From NCBI GenBank assembly GCA_947385375.1, contig CANDKR010000001.1, forward strand, positions 65,333 through 129,332: DNA of 64,000 nt. The letters are read 5' to 3'. Below are positions 46,458 to 56,315 of the stretch, piece after piece. Position numbers and translations under genes: made by a program. The stretch's first letter is position 1. Every line of letters begins with the position of its first letter. The notes under the pieces are model-generated. The model did not search any database and was not told the DNA's origin. It was given only the letters and a program-made list of their open reading frames with translations. The stretch is from an uncultured Clostridia bacterium (GTDB lineage Bacteria > Bacillota > Clostridia > TANB77 > CAG-508).

Positions 46458-47139
46458 TTAATCTTTCTTTAGATAGAAATAATCAGTAGTAGGCTCCATA
46501 CGTTTATTTATATAAGGGTCTTTATAATCAACATTTCCATCAGTTATAATAAAATCTATCCTTATATTAAAATCAGAACAAAAAATTAAAAGATAATACT
46601 TACCATCCAATAAATTATATATTTTGTTAAAATCTATTTTCATTTCTTCAGTATATCCATCTAAAGAATTAACCTCTTGTCTTTGTATAGCATCAATCTT
46701 ATTAATATTTGATATTTTACTAATTTTATTATATCTATACGAAGAGTTTGATCCGAGTATACACTGACGTAGATTTATCTGTTGCTTCCTTAAATTGTTC
46801 TTCTTTAGGCTCTTCATCTTTTATTTCTTGATATATTTCATAATCAGTCAAATATTTGTACGAAACATCATTCATATCTGTTACAGAAAAAATAATTTCA
46901 TCAACAGTAAATTTATTTATATTAATATTTATATCATCCTCTACATCTGAAACAGTAACACTATCATTTTCTTTTATAATTTTAATATTCTCATTATAAT
47001 CATCTACTATATTTTCAATCATACTAAAACTATTTTCTTCATTATCAATTTCATCTTTATCTAGATTATAAAAATATAGAAATATAATTATGCATATAAT
47101 CATTATTATAAATAATATTAATAACTTTTGCTTTTTCAT
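46458..47139 (-). CDS. Membrane-anchored hypothetical protein, +1 frameshift at CGG
   Basis: Predicted 226 aa: a short basic start, one membrane helix (about 5-24) and an acidic extracytoplasmic domain. The zero frame ends after SVYTRIKLFV; skipping C of ACT CGG ATC gives SVYTGSNSSYRYNKIS and another 98 residues. Neither half resembles a known family to me, so homology cannot prove the join, but both halves are on the same strand, overlap, and have the same composition, and the join codon is CGG like in the conserved genes. Convergent neighbours: 47314 encodes another anchored protein. Confidence 0.7.
46753..46755 (-). other. +1 frameshift site (CGG) in hypothetical anchored protein
   Basis: Zero frame TAT ACT CGG ATC AAA CTC TTC GTA TAG. 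Skipping C gives TAT ACT GGA TCA AAC TCT TCG TAT. Confidence 0.7.
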
Positions 47140-47313
47140 TTATTCACCCATCTTTATTTATTTTAAATAATTCTATTATACTATTAAATAAATTTCAATA
47201 TATTTTATTTCAAAAACGAAAAAGTTGCAAAATTTCAAAAGTTAATTTATTGTAAAAGAAATATTCATATGATATATTAATTTTAAAATATATATACAAA
47301 AGGAGGATTATTT

Positions 47314-48012
47314 ATGAAAAAATTTATATATATATTGTTGATGATTATTATTTTATTGATTAGCTTTTTAGCCATTCGAGAAATTATAATAAACCCACGT
47401 GACAAAATATCTGATTCTGCAACAATGTCACAAGATGATATATTAGAATTATTAAAAAAAGGAGCCAGTTATAATAATTATTCTAGGACACGCATAAAGA
47501 ATGGAAACAAAGAAGAACTGTTCTATAAAGATAATATCTTAACATGCTATTTAGATTCTCAACTTCAATATTGGATGAACTTATCTAATGAAAATAGAGA
47601 ATTTATAATCTTTAATGATAATATTGCTTCAATCGTTGAAGATTTTGAAAATATAGAATTCCCTAATGAATTATCACAACTAGGATACTATATTACTATA
47701 TTTGATAAAGATAACGCCGATTTTAAATATATAGGTAAAACAACAATAAATGGTAGATCTAATATTATAGTAAAAAGCACTTTAAAATTTAATTCATTTT
47801 CTACAATGGAACTAAAATATTATATTGATGAACTTACAGGCGTTGTTATAAAAAGAAGCGAAACTTTGAAATTTCTATGTATAACAAAACAAATTAACAA
47901 TTTTGACAGAGGAATAAAATTCGATAATGTTACAGATGAACAAATTAAAAAACCAGACTTAAATAATTATGAAATAACTACTACTCATTTCCCATCTTTA
48001 GAAATATGGTAA
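47314..48012 (+). CDS. Membrane-anchored hypothetical protein (232 aa)
   Basis: One N-terminal membrane helix (about 3-24) without a lipobox, then an extracytoplasmic mixed alpha/beta domain with alternating strands (YNNYSRTRIKNG..., LFYKDNILTCYLD) that recall outer-surface LolA/MucB-type beta-sheet proteins; that is inference only. AAAGGAGG before the ATG, terminator after the stop. Function unknown. It is divergent from the frameshifted anchored protein gene. Confidence 0.65.
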   Translation: MKKFIYILLMIIILLISFLAIREIIINPRDKISDSATMSQDDILELLKKGASYNNYSRTRIKNGNKEELFYKDNILTCYLDSQLQYWMNLSNENREFIIFNDNIASIVEDFENIEFPNELSQLGYYITIFDKDNADFKYIGKTTINGRSNIIVKSTLKFNSFSTMELKYYIDELTGVVIKRSETLKFLCITKQINNFDRGIKFDNVTDEQIKKPDLNNYEITTTHFPSLEIW

Positions 48013-48040
48013 AAGGTACTTGCCTATATGCAAGTACCTT
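48013..48040 (+). terminator. Terminator of 232-aa gene
   Basis: Perfect stem AAGGTACTTG/CAAGTACCTT followed by TTCTAT; serves the plus strand and possibly the convergent ttcA-like gene. Confidence 0.75.
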
Positions 48041-48054
48041 TTCTATTATATTAA

Positions 48055-48897
48055 TTATTTTTTCTCCTCATAATCATCCATAAAATGATGTACTTCTCCG
48101 TCTTTTTCATAGGAGATAATTGTATTTAAATTTACATTTTTAGTAGAATTATAAATGTTATAGTCTACTCTGTCGTAATTGATTCTAAGCTGTTTTATAA
48201 GCTGTTTCATCTCATATCTTTTTGAGCCATCTTCTGATACTTTGTTTTTTTCTGTAATCTTACAAGCACATTGTATAAATTCTAGCTCATTCTTATCTTT
48301 CCATTTTATAATGTCCTCTTCTTTTACATAATATAAAGGACGTATAAGCTCCATACCTTTATGGTTTGTACTATGTAATTTTGGCATCATAGTTTGCATT
48401 TGAGCACCATATAACATACCCATAAGTATAGTTTCTATTACATCATCAAAATGATGTCCTAGTGCTATTTTATTGCAACCTAGGTCTTGTGCTTTCTCAT
48501 ATAAAAAACCTCTTCTCATTCTGGCACATAGATAACAAGGATTGTCCTCTATCCTATCTACTACATCAAATATATCTGACTGAAATATTGTAATTGGTAT
48601 TTCTAATAATTTCGCATTATCAATAATTTTCTGCCTATTTATTTCATTATATCCGGGATCCATTACAATAAAAACTACTTCAAAATTTACTTTTCTGTGT
48701 TTTTTTAATTCCTGCATACATTTTGCAAGAAGCATTGAGTCTTTACCACCAGAAATGCAAACTGCAATTTTATCGCCTTCGTTTACCATTTCAAACTCTT
48801 GTATTCCTTTGATAAACTGGTGCCATATAGTTTTTCTGTAAGTAGTAATAATACTTTGTTCTATTATTTGATTTCTTGTAAGTTCTCTTTTACTCAT
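48055..48897 (-). CDS. TtcA-like PP-loop ATPase
   Basis: 280 aa. PP-loop CISGGKDSMLLA near 47-58, Cys motifs CYLCARMRRG and the later CAC for an Fe-S cluster, as in TtcA (2-thiocytidine at tRNA position 32) and relatives. It overlaps the upstream tcdA-like gene by 8 bases, so the two are coupled. Substrate tRNA base assumed by family. Confidence 0.85.
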   Translation of the reverse strand: MSKRELTRNQIIEQSIITTYRKTIWHQFIKGIQEFEMVNEGDKIAVCISGGKDSMLLAKCMQELKKHRKVNFEVVFIVMDPGYNEINRQKIIDNAKLLEIPITIFQSDIFDVVDRIEDNPCYLCARMRRGFLYEKAQDLGCNKIALGHHFDDVIETILMGMLYGAQMQTMMPKLHSTNHKGMELIRPLYYVKEEDIIKWKDKNELEFIQCACKITEKNKVSEDGSKRYEMKQLIKQLRINYDRVDYNIYNSTKNVNLNTIISYEKDGEVHHFMDDYEEKK

Positions 48898-49585
48898 TTT
48901 CTTTACCTTTACTTAAATTTTTAATAACTTCTCCTGCAATAATTAGCCCTGCAACTGATGGTACAAAAGAAATACTTGCTGGTACTCCTCTTTCTTCTTG
49001 TTTAATAGGCTCTTCTTTTGAATATACTACTTTAAGTTTCTTTATACCTCTTATCTTTAATTCTTTTCTCATAACCTTTGCAAGTGGGCATACACTTGTC
49101 TTATATATGTCTGTTACTTCAAACTGAGTAGGGTCAAGTTTGTTTCCTGTTCCCATACTAGATATAATTGGTATATTTAATTTATTTGCTCTAACAATTA
49201 ATTCTATTTTTGCTGTAACTGTATCTACTGCGTCTACTATATAATCTATGCTTTCATCTAAAATACCTTTAGTTTCTGGCATAAAAAATTCTTGATAAAT
49301 TTCTACTTTAGCCTCTGGATTGATTTCTAAAATACGCTTTTTTGCCACTTCTACTTTAGGTCTACCAACTGTTTTAGTAGTTGCTATAATTTGTCTATTT
49401 ATGTTAGTAATATCTACTTCGTCCTTATCTACTAAAATAAAGCTTCCTACACCTGCTCTTGCTAGTCCTTCTACTACATAAGAACCAACACCACCTATGC
49501 CAAACACTGCAACCTTTGATTTATTTAGTTTTTCTATTGATTCTTTTCCTATTAAAAGCTCTGTTCTTGAAAATCTATTATCCAT
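48890..49585 (-). CDS. tcdA: tRNA threonylcarbamoyladenosine dehydratase (TcdA-like)
   Basis: 231 aa. Rossmann motif VFGIGGVGSYVVEGLARAGVG, DITNINRQIIAT with the ThiF/MoeB/E1-type Arg, and SMGTGNKLDP. Lacks the CXXC zinc pairs of ThiF. TcdA dehydrates t6A to cyclic t6A37; TsaB (needed for t6A) is also in the window. It starts 4 bases after the GIY-YIG gene. Confidence 0.88.
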   Translation of the reverse strand: MDNRFSRTELLIGKESIEKLNKSKVAVFGIGGVGSYVVEGLARAGVGSFILVDKDEVDITNINRQIIATTKTVGRPKVEVAKKRILEINPEAKVEIYQEFFMPETKGILDESIDYIVDAVDTVTAKIELIVRANKLNIPIISSMGTGNKLDPTQFEVTDIYKTSVCPLAKVMRKELKIRGIKKLKVVYSKEEPIKQEERGVPASISFVPSVAGLIIAGEVIKNLSKGKENE

Positions 49586-49588
49586 TTT

Positions 49589-49897
49589 TTACTCCATAAT
49601 TCTTTTATATCTTCTACAATCTAACTTACCTTTAAAATATGCTGATAACTTCTCGCCTTTTATTAAATCTTCTTTTTGCTGTTTAGTAAGTGTTTTTATT
49701 TGATATTCTAGTTTGCAAGCTAAGGATTTCTCTTTAGTCTGCCACGCAGCTTCCATACCTAAAACCTCATGTGACTTAGTATATTTTGCACCAGCTTTAT
49801 CTTTAGCCATATGTGTATTTAATCTTTTTTCTAAATCATTCGTCATTCCAGTATAAATAGAATTGTCAGCACATCTTAACATATATGTATAATACAT
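49589..49897 (-). CDS. GIY-YIG nuclease family protein (YhbQ-like)
   Basis: 102 aa. [27 protein letters not shown] is the GIY-YIG core (Y..YTG) with catalytic Arg near 26. Small stand-alone members are associated with DNA repair but their role is unclear. A ribosome site (AGGAG) precedes it and it opens the three-gene run with tcdA and the ttcA-like gene. Confidence 0.88.
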   Translation of the reverse strand: MYYTYMLRCADNSIYTGMTNDLEKRLNTHMAKDKAGAKYTKSHEVLGMEAAWQTKEKSLACKLEYQIKTLTKQQKEDLIKGEKLSAYFKGKLDCRRYKRIME

Positions 49898-49959
49898 TTT
49901 ATAACTCCTACTCTTTAGTTACTTATATGATTATATCACAAACCTACAGGATATTTCAA

Positions 49960-50985
49960 TTACTTGCCTACTACCTCTTCTAAGAAACTGTTTTTAGGAA
50001 AACTTATTGTAACTTCTGTATATTCATTTTCCTCTGAGCTTAATTCCAAACCTAAATTTAATTTATCGCATAATTTTTTACATAAGTATAATCCTATTCC
50101 TGTTGCTTTTTGTCCTTTTTTCCTACCATTTTCACCAGTAAAACCTTTATCAAATACTCTAGATAACTCCGAAGCTTTTATGCCAATTCCATTATCCTTG
50201 ATACATAATTCAACTTTTTCCCTATTTTCTTTTGCATAAATTTCAATTTTCTTATTATCATCTTTGGCATATTTTATCGAATTTTGTAAAATTTGATTTA
50301 AAATAAATAAGCACCATTTCATATCAGTATATACTTTAACATCTAAATTATCAGTATCAATACTTATATTATTCTGTATTAAGCTTCTCTTATTTTTTAT
50401 AATTACACTATTTATAACTTCCTTTAAGCTTACCTTTTTTATGTAGTAGTCTTTCTCTACTGTGTTACTTCTAGCATAAAATAGCGCTTGTTCTGTATAA
50501 TTATCAATTTTATCTAGTTCCTCATTGATGCTTTCTGTTATTTCTGATTTATTATTCTCAACAATCATTTTTCCTGTTGCAATAGGAAGTTTAATTTCGT
50601 GTATCCAAAGTTCTATATACTCTTTATAGTCATTTTGTAAATATTTATATTTTGCAACATTTTCATACATAGATTTAGAAATTTCTACTAATATATCTTC
50701 TAAAAGCTTACCTTCAAGGAAATCTGGCTTATCAATCACTTCTGTTATTAAATATGCCTCTTCTAGTTCTTCTAATTTTTCTTTTATATTGTTATAATAA
50801 GAACTTTTAATATAATACTCTACAAAAAAGCAAATTAAAAATGCTACCATTGGGATTAATCCAGCATAAATTTTTATATATAAAGGAAATTCAAAAGGAA
50901 TAAACAATATCTCATAAGAAATTATTGCTACAAATATAGAAATAATATAACTGAACTTATCCTCTATAAAATCTTTTAATCTCAT
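49960..50985 (-). CDS. BceS-type sensor histidine kinase
   Basis: 341 aa. Two close membrane helices (about 12-33 and 38-58) with almost no outside loop, DHp box WIHEIKLPIATGK with His near 129, N box LNQILQNSIKYAK, and G1/G2 loops IKDNGIGIKASE and GIGLYLCKKL. These are intramembrane-sensing kinases that take their signal from a BceB-like permease, here at 43463-45553. Coupled to the response-regulator gene by an ATGA overlap. Confidence 0.9.
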   Translation of the reverse strand: MRLKDFIEDKFSYIISIFVAIISYEILFIPFEFPLYIKIYAGLIPMVAFLICFFVEYYIKSSYYNNIKEKLEELEEAYLITEVIDKPDFLEGKLLEDILVEISKSMYENVAKYKYLQNDYKEYIELWIHEIKLPIATGKMIVENNKSEITESINEELDKIDNYTEQALFYARSNTVEKDYYIKKVSLKEVINSVIIKNKRSLIQNNISIDTDNLDVKVYTDMKWCLFILNQILQNSIKYAKDDNKKIEIYAKENREKVELCIKDNGIGIKASELSRVFDKGFTGENGRKKGQKATGIGLYLCKKLCDKLNLGLELSSEENEYTEVTISFPKNSFLEEVVGK

Positions 50986-51653
50986 TCTATAATATACCCT
51001 TGTCCTCTCTTCGTTTTAATATAATCAACTACATCCATCTGCTCTAGCTTGTTTCTTAATCTAGTCATATTAACTGTCAAAGTATTGTCATCTATAAAAC
51101 TTTCACTATCCCACAAATAGTCCATAATTTCATTTCTAGATACAATTTTTCCTTTATTCATCACAAGATAATGTAATATCTTTAGTTCATTTTTAGTAAG
51201 CTCAATTTTTGTGTCTTCACTTTCTATAAGACTTTTTGAAACATTTAAAACAAAACTTCCAAGATTTATTTTACTTTGATTTGTTTCTAATTTTTTCGTT
51301 CTTCTCAGAATGGCACTTATCTTAGCAAGTAAAATCTGTATATTGTATGGTTTTGTTACATACTGGTCTGCGCCATTATTTAAACTTATAAGCTCGTCTA
51401 GATCATTATCTCTACTAGTTACCATTATTATTGGAGTATTAGTTATTTTTCTTATTTCTTTACAAATATACTCTCCATCTAAATATGGCAAGTTTATATC
51501 TAATAAAATAAGGTCTGAAACTGTTTTAACTATATCTTCTACTGCATTTTCAAACTCTTCTAAAATAACTACTTCATAGCCATTTTTCTCTAAAAATATT
51601 TTAAGTTCCTGACGTAACTTTTCATCATCTTCTACAATTAAAATCTTATCCAT
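50982..51653 (-). CDS. OmpR-family response regulator (BceR-type)
   Basis: About 223 aa from ATG 51653 (GGTGGAGG upstream). Receiver ILIVEDDEKLR with phospho-Asp in LILLDINLPYLDG near 51, Thr/Lys sites, then a winged-helix domain ending TLTVNMTRLRNKL..VDYIKTKRGQGYI. Partner of the kinase at 49960 and likely activator of the Bce-type transporter. Confidence 0.92.
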   Translation of the reverse strand: MDKILIVEDDEKLRQELKIFLEKNGYEVVILEEFENAVEDIVKTVSDLILLDINLPYLDGEYICKEIRKITNTPIIMVTSRDNDLDELISLNNGADQYVTKPYNIQILLAKISAILRRTKKLETNQSKINLGSFVLNVSKSLIESEDTKIELTKNELKILHYLVMNKGKIVSRNEIMDYLWDSESFIDDNTLTVNMTRLRNKLEQMDVVDYIKTKRGQGYIIE

Positions 51654-51716
51654 AAAAGCCTCCACCAGTATTATACCATATTTTTCATCAATTTACCTTA
51701 CATTTATGTAATAAAA

Positions 51717-51738
51717 TAGCAGTGCTTTTACACTGCTA
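51717..51738 (-). terminator. Terminator overlapping the end of the H/C hydrolase-like gene
   Basis: TAGCAGTG/CACTGCTA stem with a CTTTTA loop. Its T run on the minus strand is moderate. Confidence 0.5.
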
Positions 51739-52270
51739 CTTCTAAATATCTTGGTAATTCATAATCTTGTAATCTGCCTTTATATTTCATTTCTAAATTC
51801 ATAGTTTTAAAATCTTCTGGTTTTATAACTTCTGGTAAATCATTTTGTATCTTTGCTTTATCAATTAAGTATTTTACAAACTCAGCACAATAAAAAGAAT
51901 GTTGTTGTCTAATTCTAATATTGAAACCTGCACCAAAAAGTCCTATTATATTAAATTTATATGGTGAATTACATCTTTTCATAATGCTAATTGTATTCTT
52001 GATTTTATTATACTGCTCATCTTCAATCTGTAAAGAATATATAGCAGCATTTGTGTTTTTGAAACGTTTAAAAAATTCACAATGCAAACCTTCTCGTACA
52101 AAACCACCCATAAATGGATTATATGGATTTAAACGCCCAAAGCTATACATCTCTTCTAAGTTTTCATCTAGTGCAATTGACACATGTGCAAACTCGTCTT
52201 TAGTAAATTTCTTAATAAGTGTTGATAAAGCTGTACCTGAATAGGTTAATACTATATAAACTTCTTTCAT
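51728..52270 (-). CDS. Papain-like fold protein (YiiX/NlpC-P60 superfamily candidate)
   Basis: 180 aa. EVYIVLTYSGT at the start, FAHVSIALD with a His near 29 and HSFYCAEFVKYLID with a Cys near 128 correspond to the permuted His and Cys of YiiX/YaeF-type peptidases or amidases. No signal peptide. Common as single cytosolic genes in gut Firmicutes with unknown substrates. Call based on these motifs only. Confidence 0.6.
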   Translation of the reverse strand: MKEVYIVLTYSGTALSTLIKKFTKDEFAHVSIALDENLEEMYSFGRLNPYNPFMGGFVREGLHCEFFKRFKNTNAAIYSLQIEDEQYNKIKNTISIMKRCNSPYKFNIIGLFGAGFNIRIRQQHSFYCAEFVKYLIDKAKIQNDLPEVIKPEDFKTMNLEMKYKGRLQDYELPRYLEVAV

Positions 52271-52424
52271 AGTTTTTTCCTTCCTTTGTTTTATTATACT
52301 TAAGCTAAGCTGATAAAAGTATCGATTTACATTAATTTTATATTACATTTTCGTAATCTATGATTAAATTATACCAATTATTTATTAAGAAAAAATAAAG
52401 GAAAAGTAAAGATTTTATTAAAAA

Positions 52425-52447
52425 AAGCACCTCTGAAAGAAGCGCTT
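52425..52447 (-). terminator. Terminator of tig
   Basis: Ten-base stem with G-U pairs (52425-52434 with 52438-52447) followed on the minus strand by TTTTTTT. Confidence 0.7.
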
Positions 52448-52457
52448 CTTATTTTAA

Positions 52458-53894
52458 TTATTCACTTTTTTTAGTTGATTTTTTTGTAGTAGTTTTTTTA
52501 GCTGGTTCTTTTTCTTCTTTTTCAGCTTTCTTTGTTGTTTTCTCTGTTTTTGTTTCAGCTTTTTTACTAGAAGCTTTTTTTGTTTCTTTAGCTTCTTTCT
52601 TTTCTTCTACTTCTTTAATTTTAGCATTATCAACTATGTAATTTATAGCTTTTTCTGATTCTAAGCTTTCTTTTATTCTAGAATTTAACTCTTCGTTAGT
52701 TTTTAATTCTTCAAGGTCTTTAGCATACATTTTAGCTAATTCTTCAAGTTTAGCTGTGATTTCTTTTTCTTCTACTTTTATCTTAGCATCTTTAACAACT
52801 GCTTCTAATACTAATTTCATTTTAGCAGATGATTTTCCTGCTTCTTCATTATCTTTTCTAAAGTCTTCCATTGTTTTACCAATCATTTGAAGATATTGGT
52901 CAAATGTAACACCTTGATATTGTAATCTTCTATTCATATCATCAGCCATTGCTTCAATTTCCATATCAATCATTCCTGATGGAATTTCAACTTCTGAAGC
53001 ATCAGTAACTACTTTCATAGCGGCTTCTTCTAATTCTGCTTTACCTTTATTATCTAATTCAGTTTGTAATTTTTTCTTTGTGTCATCTTTTAATTCTTTG
53101 ATTGTATCAAATTCACTAACATCTTTAGCAAACTCATCATCTAATTTTGGTAATTCTTTCTTTTTAATCTCGTGAACTGTAACTTTGAAAATAGCTTCTT
53201 TTCCAGCTAATTCTTTAGAGAAATAATCTTCTGGGAAAGTAACTTTTACATCTTTTACTTCATCAATTTTCATACCAATTACTTGGTCTTCAAATCCTGG
53301 AATAAATGATCCACTTCCAAGTTCTAATTCATGATTCTCTGCTGTTCCACCTTCGAATTTAACTCCATCTACTGAACCTTCGAAATCAATAACTGTAATA
53401 TCACCTTTTTTAGCTGCTCTATCTGTAACTGTAACCATTCTAGCATTTCTTTCAGCCATACGATTAATTTCGTTATCAACAGCTTCATCTGTTACTTTAT
53501 ATACAGTTTTTTCTACTTCAATTCCTTTATATTTTCCAAGTTTAACTTCTGGTTTAGTTTGAACAACAGCAGTAAATATTAAATCTTTACCTTTACCGAT
53601 TTGAGTAACATCGATATTTGGTTTACTTACTACTTCTAGTTTTTCTGCTTTAATAGCTTCATCATAAGCAGATGGTACTACTTCATTGAAAGCATCTTCA
53701 TAAAAAATTTCTGTACCATAGAATTTCTCAACCATAGCCATTGGTGCTTTTCCTTTTCTAAAACCAGGAATATTGAAGTATTTAGCATTTTTATTAAAAA
53801 CTTTTTTAATAGCTTCATCAAATACTTTTGCTTCAATTGTAAATTCTAGTTTTAATTCGTTTTTGTTCTCTGTCTTTTCTACTTTAACACTCAT
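52458..53894 (-). CDS. tig: Trigger factor
   Basis: About 478 aa from ATG 53894 (GGAGG upstream). Ribosome-binding motif FNIPGFRKGKAP near 43, central FKBP-type PPIase domain (GDITVIDFEG...), and helical C-terminal arms. A 45-residue Lys/Thr/Glu-rich tail follows (residues about 435-478), which is longer than in model Clostridia; low complexity. Ribosome-associated chaperone. Monocistronic. Confidence 0.94.
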   Translation of the reverse strand: MSVKVEKTENKNELKLEFTIEAKVFDEAIKKVFNKNAKYFNIPGFRKGKAPMAMVEKFYGTEIFYEDAFNEVVPSAYDEAIKAEKLEVVSKPNIDVTQIGKGKDLIFTAVVQTKPEVKLGKYKGIEVEKTVYKVTDEAVDNEINRMAERNARMVTVTDRAAKKGDITVIDFEGSVDGVKFEGGTAENHELELGSGSFIPGFEDQVIGMKIDEVKDVKVTFPEDYFSKELAGKEAIFKVTVHEIKKKELPKLDDEFAKDVSEFDTIKELKDDTKKKLQTELDNKGKAELEEAAMKVVTDASEVEIPSGMIDMEIEAMADDMNRRLQYQGVTFDQYLQMIGKTMEDFRKDNEEAGKSSAKMKLVLEAVVKDAKIKVEEKEITAKLEELAKMYAKDLEELKTNEELNSRIKESLESEKAINYIVDNAKIKEVEEKKEAKETKKASSKKAETKTEKTTKKAEKEEKEPAKKTTTKKSTKKSE

Positions 53895-53990
53895 TATATA
53901 TTCCTCCAATTAAATTAATAACAAATTTAAGCTTATACATTATATCACATTTCAACCAAAATGCAAGCTTTTTCCTGAAAAACAGCAAAA

Positions 53991-54021
53991 AAGAAGCAAT
54001 TCGCAAAATGAATTGCTTCTT
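53991..54021 (-). terminator. Terminator of pfkA
   Basis: Eleven-base stem AAGAAGCAATT/AATTGCTTCTT followed on the minus strand by TTTTTTGC. Confidence 0.8.
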
Positions 54022-54034
54022 AAGTAATATTATA

Positions 54035-55171
54035 CTAATCTCCTAAGCACATTCCTAAATCTCTTGCAACTCTAACTAAATCATCGTCTAAAGTAACTTT
54101 TCTGATATTACTTTCTTTAGTATTTCCTGAAGCTGCTCCAACAACTTTGTTATTTCCAACAACATCTTCTAAAGAAACATATCCCATTTTACCATCTCTA
54201 TATGTAACAAGTACATTAAAGATACCTTCCATTGCAAGTTCCATAGCTTTTGTACCATATTTTGTAGATAAAACTCTATCAAACGCACTTGGTGTTCCAC
54301 CTCTTTGTACATATCCTAAAACTGTACTTCTTGAAACCATACCAGTTAATGTTTCAATATCATTTGCTACTTTATCTCCAATTCCACCTAGTCTAATATT
54401 ATCTAGTCCAGAACCATCATTTAAATTCATTTTTACAACCATTTCTCCATCTTTTGGCATTGCACCTTCAGAAACTACAACAATTGTAAATTCTTTTCCT
54501 CTATTTCTTCTTTCATTTATTTTTTCAACTACTTTATGAATATCATAAGGTATCTCTGGAATCAAAGCAACATCTGCTCCACCTGCTATTGCTGATTCTA
54601 AAGCTATCCAACCAGCATATCTTCCCATAACCTCAAGTACCATTACTCTGTGATGAGATTCTGCTGTTGTGTGTAATCTATCAATTGCTTCTGTTGCTAC
54701 TGAAACAGCTGTGTTATATCCAAAAGTCATATCTGTGTGAGCAACATCATTATCAATAGTTTTAGGTACACCTATAAAATTTACACCCTTTAGTGAAAAA
54801 TCTCTACTTGATTTTTGTGTTCCGTCTCCACCTAGAGCAAATACGCAGTCAAATCCAGCATTTTTAATATTTTCAACACATTTATCTGATAAGTCTTTAT
54901 ATTCTACACTTCCGTCTTCATTTACTACTTTATAATTGAACACATTTGTACTATTTGAAGTACCAATGATTGTCCCACCTTTATGTAGTAAACCAGAAGC
55001 ATTTGAAGCTAGGTCTAATTTAACATAATTGTTTTCTAATAAACCTTTATAACCTTCTATAAATCCGTAACATTCTACTCCATTTGTTCTAGCTGTTTTT
55101 ACAATAGCTCTAATAACAGCATTTAAACCTGGAGCATCTCCTCCGTTTGTTAATATAGCAACTTTTTTCAT
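54035..55171 (-). CDS. pfkA: 6-phosphofructokinase
   Basis: 378 aa. GGDAPGLNAVIRAIV start, GGDGTQKS, PKTIDND and MGRYAGWIA motifs. Gly in GGDG is the residue of ATP-dependent enzymes, while Lys in PKTIDND is the residue of pyrophosphate-dependent ones, so the phosphoryl donor is uncertain; a mixed subgroup exists. Cytosolic glycolytic enzyme. GGAGG precedes the ATG, terminator after. Confidence 0.9.
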   Translation of the reverse strand: MKKVAILTNGGDAPGLNAVIRAIVKTARTNGVECYGFIEGYKGLLENNYVKLDLASNASGLLHKGGTIIGTSNSTNVFNYKVVNEDGSVEYKDLSDKCVENIKNAGFDCVFALGGDGTQKSSRDFSLKGVNFIGVPKTIDNDVAHTDMTFGYNTAVSVATEAIDRLHTTAESHHRVMVLEVMGRYAGWIALESAIAGGADVALIPEIPYDIHKVVEKINERRNRGKEFTIVVVSEGAMPKDGEMVVKMNLNDGSGLDNIRLGGIGDKVANDIETLTGMVSRSTVLGYVQRGGTPSAFDRVLSTKYGTKAMELAMEGIFNVLVTYRDGKMGYVSLEDVVGNNKVVGAASGNTKESNIRKVTLDDDLVRVARDLGMCLGD

Positions 55172-55279
55172 TTTATAATCCTCCTTAATGGCAAATTATT
55201 CAACCAAAATAGATTATATATTTTTAATTACAAAAATACAAGTAGTTTTCTTTAATTTATAAAATTTGTTTCATAAAAA

Positions 55280-55307
55280 ATAGACTGACTATTATAAGCC
55301 AGTCTAT
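55280..55307 (-). terminator. Terminator of rubrerythrin gene
   Basis: ATAGACTG/CAGTCTAT stem with a long loop, followed on the minus strand by a T run. Confidence 0.7.
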
Positions 55308-55315
55308 CATTAATT

Positions 55316-55858
55316 TTAGTAATTTTCAGCTTTAATTTCGAAAAATGCTTTTGCATGATTGCAAACTGGGCAAACTTCTGGTGCTTGTTTACCAACACAA
55401 ATGTGTCCGCAATTTCTACATTTCCAAATTTTGTCTCCATCTTTAGAGAATACTAAATCACCTTCAACATTCTCTAATAATTTTTTATATCTTTCTTCGT
55501 GTTCTTTTTCAATTTTTCCAACAGCTTCAAATAAATAAGCTATTCTATCGAATCCTTCTTCTTTAGCTTCTTTAGCCATTCTGTCATACATATCTGTCCA
55601 TTCGAAGTTTTCTCCTTCAGCAGCTGCTTTTAAGTTATCAGCTGTTGTACTGATATCTCCACCATTTAATAATTTGAACCATAATTTTGCGTGTTCTTTT
55701 TCGTTATCTGCTGTTTCTTGGAATATAGCAGCAATTTGCTCATATCCTTCTTTTTTAGCTTTGCTTGCAAAATAAGTATATTTATTTCTTGCTTGTGATT
55801 CTCCTGCAAAAGCCTCCATTAAATTTTTTTCTGTTTTTGTACCTTTTAATTCTGGCAT
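55316..55858 (-). CDS. rbr: Rubrerythrin
   Basis: 180 aa. Ferritin-like diiron domain with [13 protein letters not shown] and [11 protein letters not shown] ligands (E..H pairs), then a rubredoxin domain WKCRNCGH...CPVCNH at the end. Reduces hydrogen peroxide in anaerobes. Located just downstream of a Fur-type regulator on the same strand, a classical oxidative-stress pair. Confidence 0.95.
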   Translation of the reverse strand: MPELKGTKTEKNLMEAFAGESQARNKYTYFASKAKKEGYEQIAAIFQETADNEKEHAKLWFKLLNGGDISTTADNLKAAAEGENFEWTDMYDRMAKEAKEEGFDRIAYLFEAVGKIEKEHEERYKKLLENVEGDLVFSKDGDKIWKCRNCGHICVGKQAPEVCPVCNHAKAFFEIKAENY

Positions 55859-55878
55859 AATTCTTTCCTCCTATAAAT

Positions 55879-56256
55879 TTATTTTTTACACGATTTACAA
55901 ATACCATATATTGTAAATTCGTTAGAAAACTCTTCTAGCTCTGTTTGAGCTTTAATTGCATTTGAAGTTTTATCATCTAATAAAACTTTAAAATCATACA
56001 CCTTTCCACAAATCTTACAGATTGCATGGCTGTGCGGTGTGCAAACATAATCAAACTTGTCTGGTGTACCGCAATTTGAAATCTTATTTACTAAACCTTT
56101 TTCTACTAATAAATTAAGGTTCCTATAAACAGTACCTCTACTAATATTAGGATTTTTTAGTTTTAAATTCATATAGATTTCTTCTGCCGTTGGGTGCGTT
56201 TTTGTATGTTTTATGTAATTAAAAACCTCTTCTCTTTGCTTAGAATACTTTTCCAT
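55879..56256 (-). CDS. Fur-family regulator, PerR-like
   Basis: About 125 aa from ATG 56256 (AAAGGAG upstream); a longer frame to 56388 would include the terminator of the next gene. Winged helix (YSKQREEVFNYIKHTKTHPTAEEIYMNL in part), metal motif HSHAICKICGKVYDF and C-terminal CKSCKK for structural zinc. Adjacent rbr suggests a PerR role. CxxC pairs are both present. Confidence 0.88.
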   Translation of the reverse strand: MEKYSKQREEVFNYIKHTKTHPTAEEIYMNLKLKNPNISRGTVYRNLNLLVEKGLVNKISNCGTPDKFDYVCTPHSHAICKICGKVYDFKVLLDDKTSNAIKAQTELEEFSNEFTIYGICKSCKK

Positions 56257-56315
56257 TTTTACTCCTTTAATACTAGGAATAATTCCTATTTTGTATTCTA
56301 TCACATTATAAAAAA

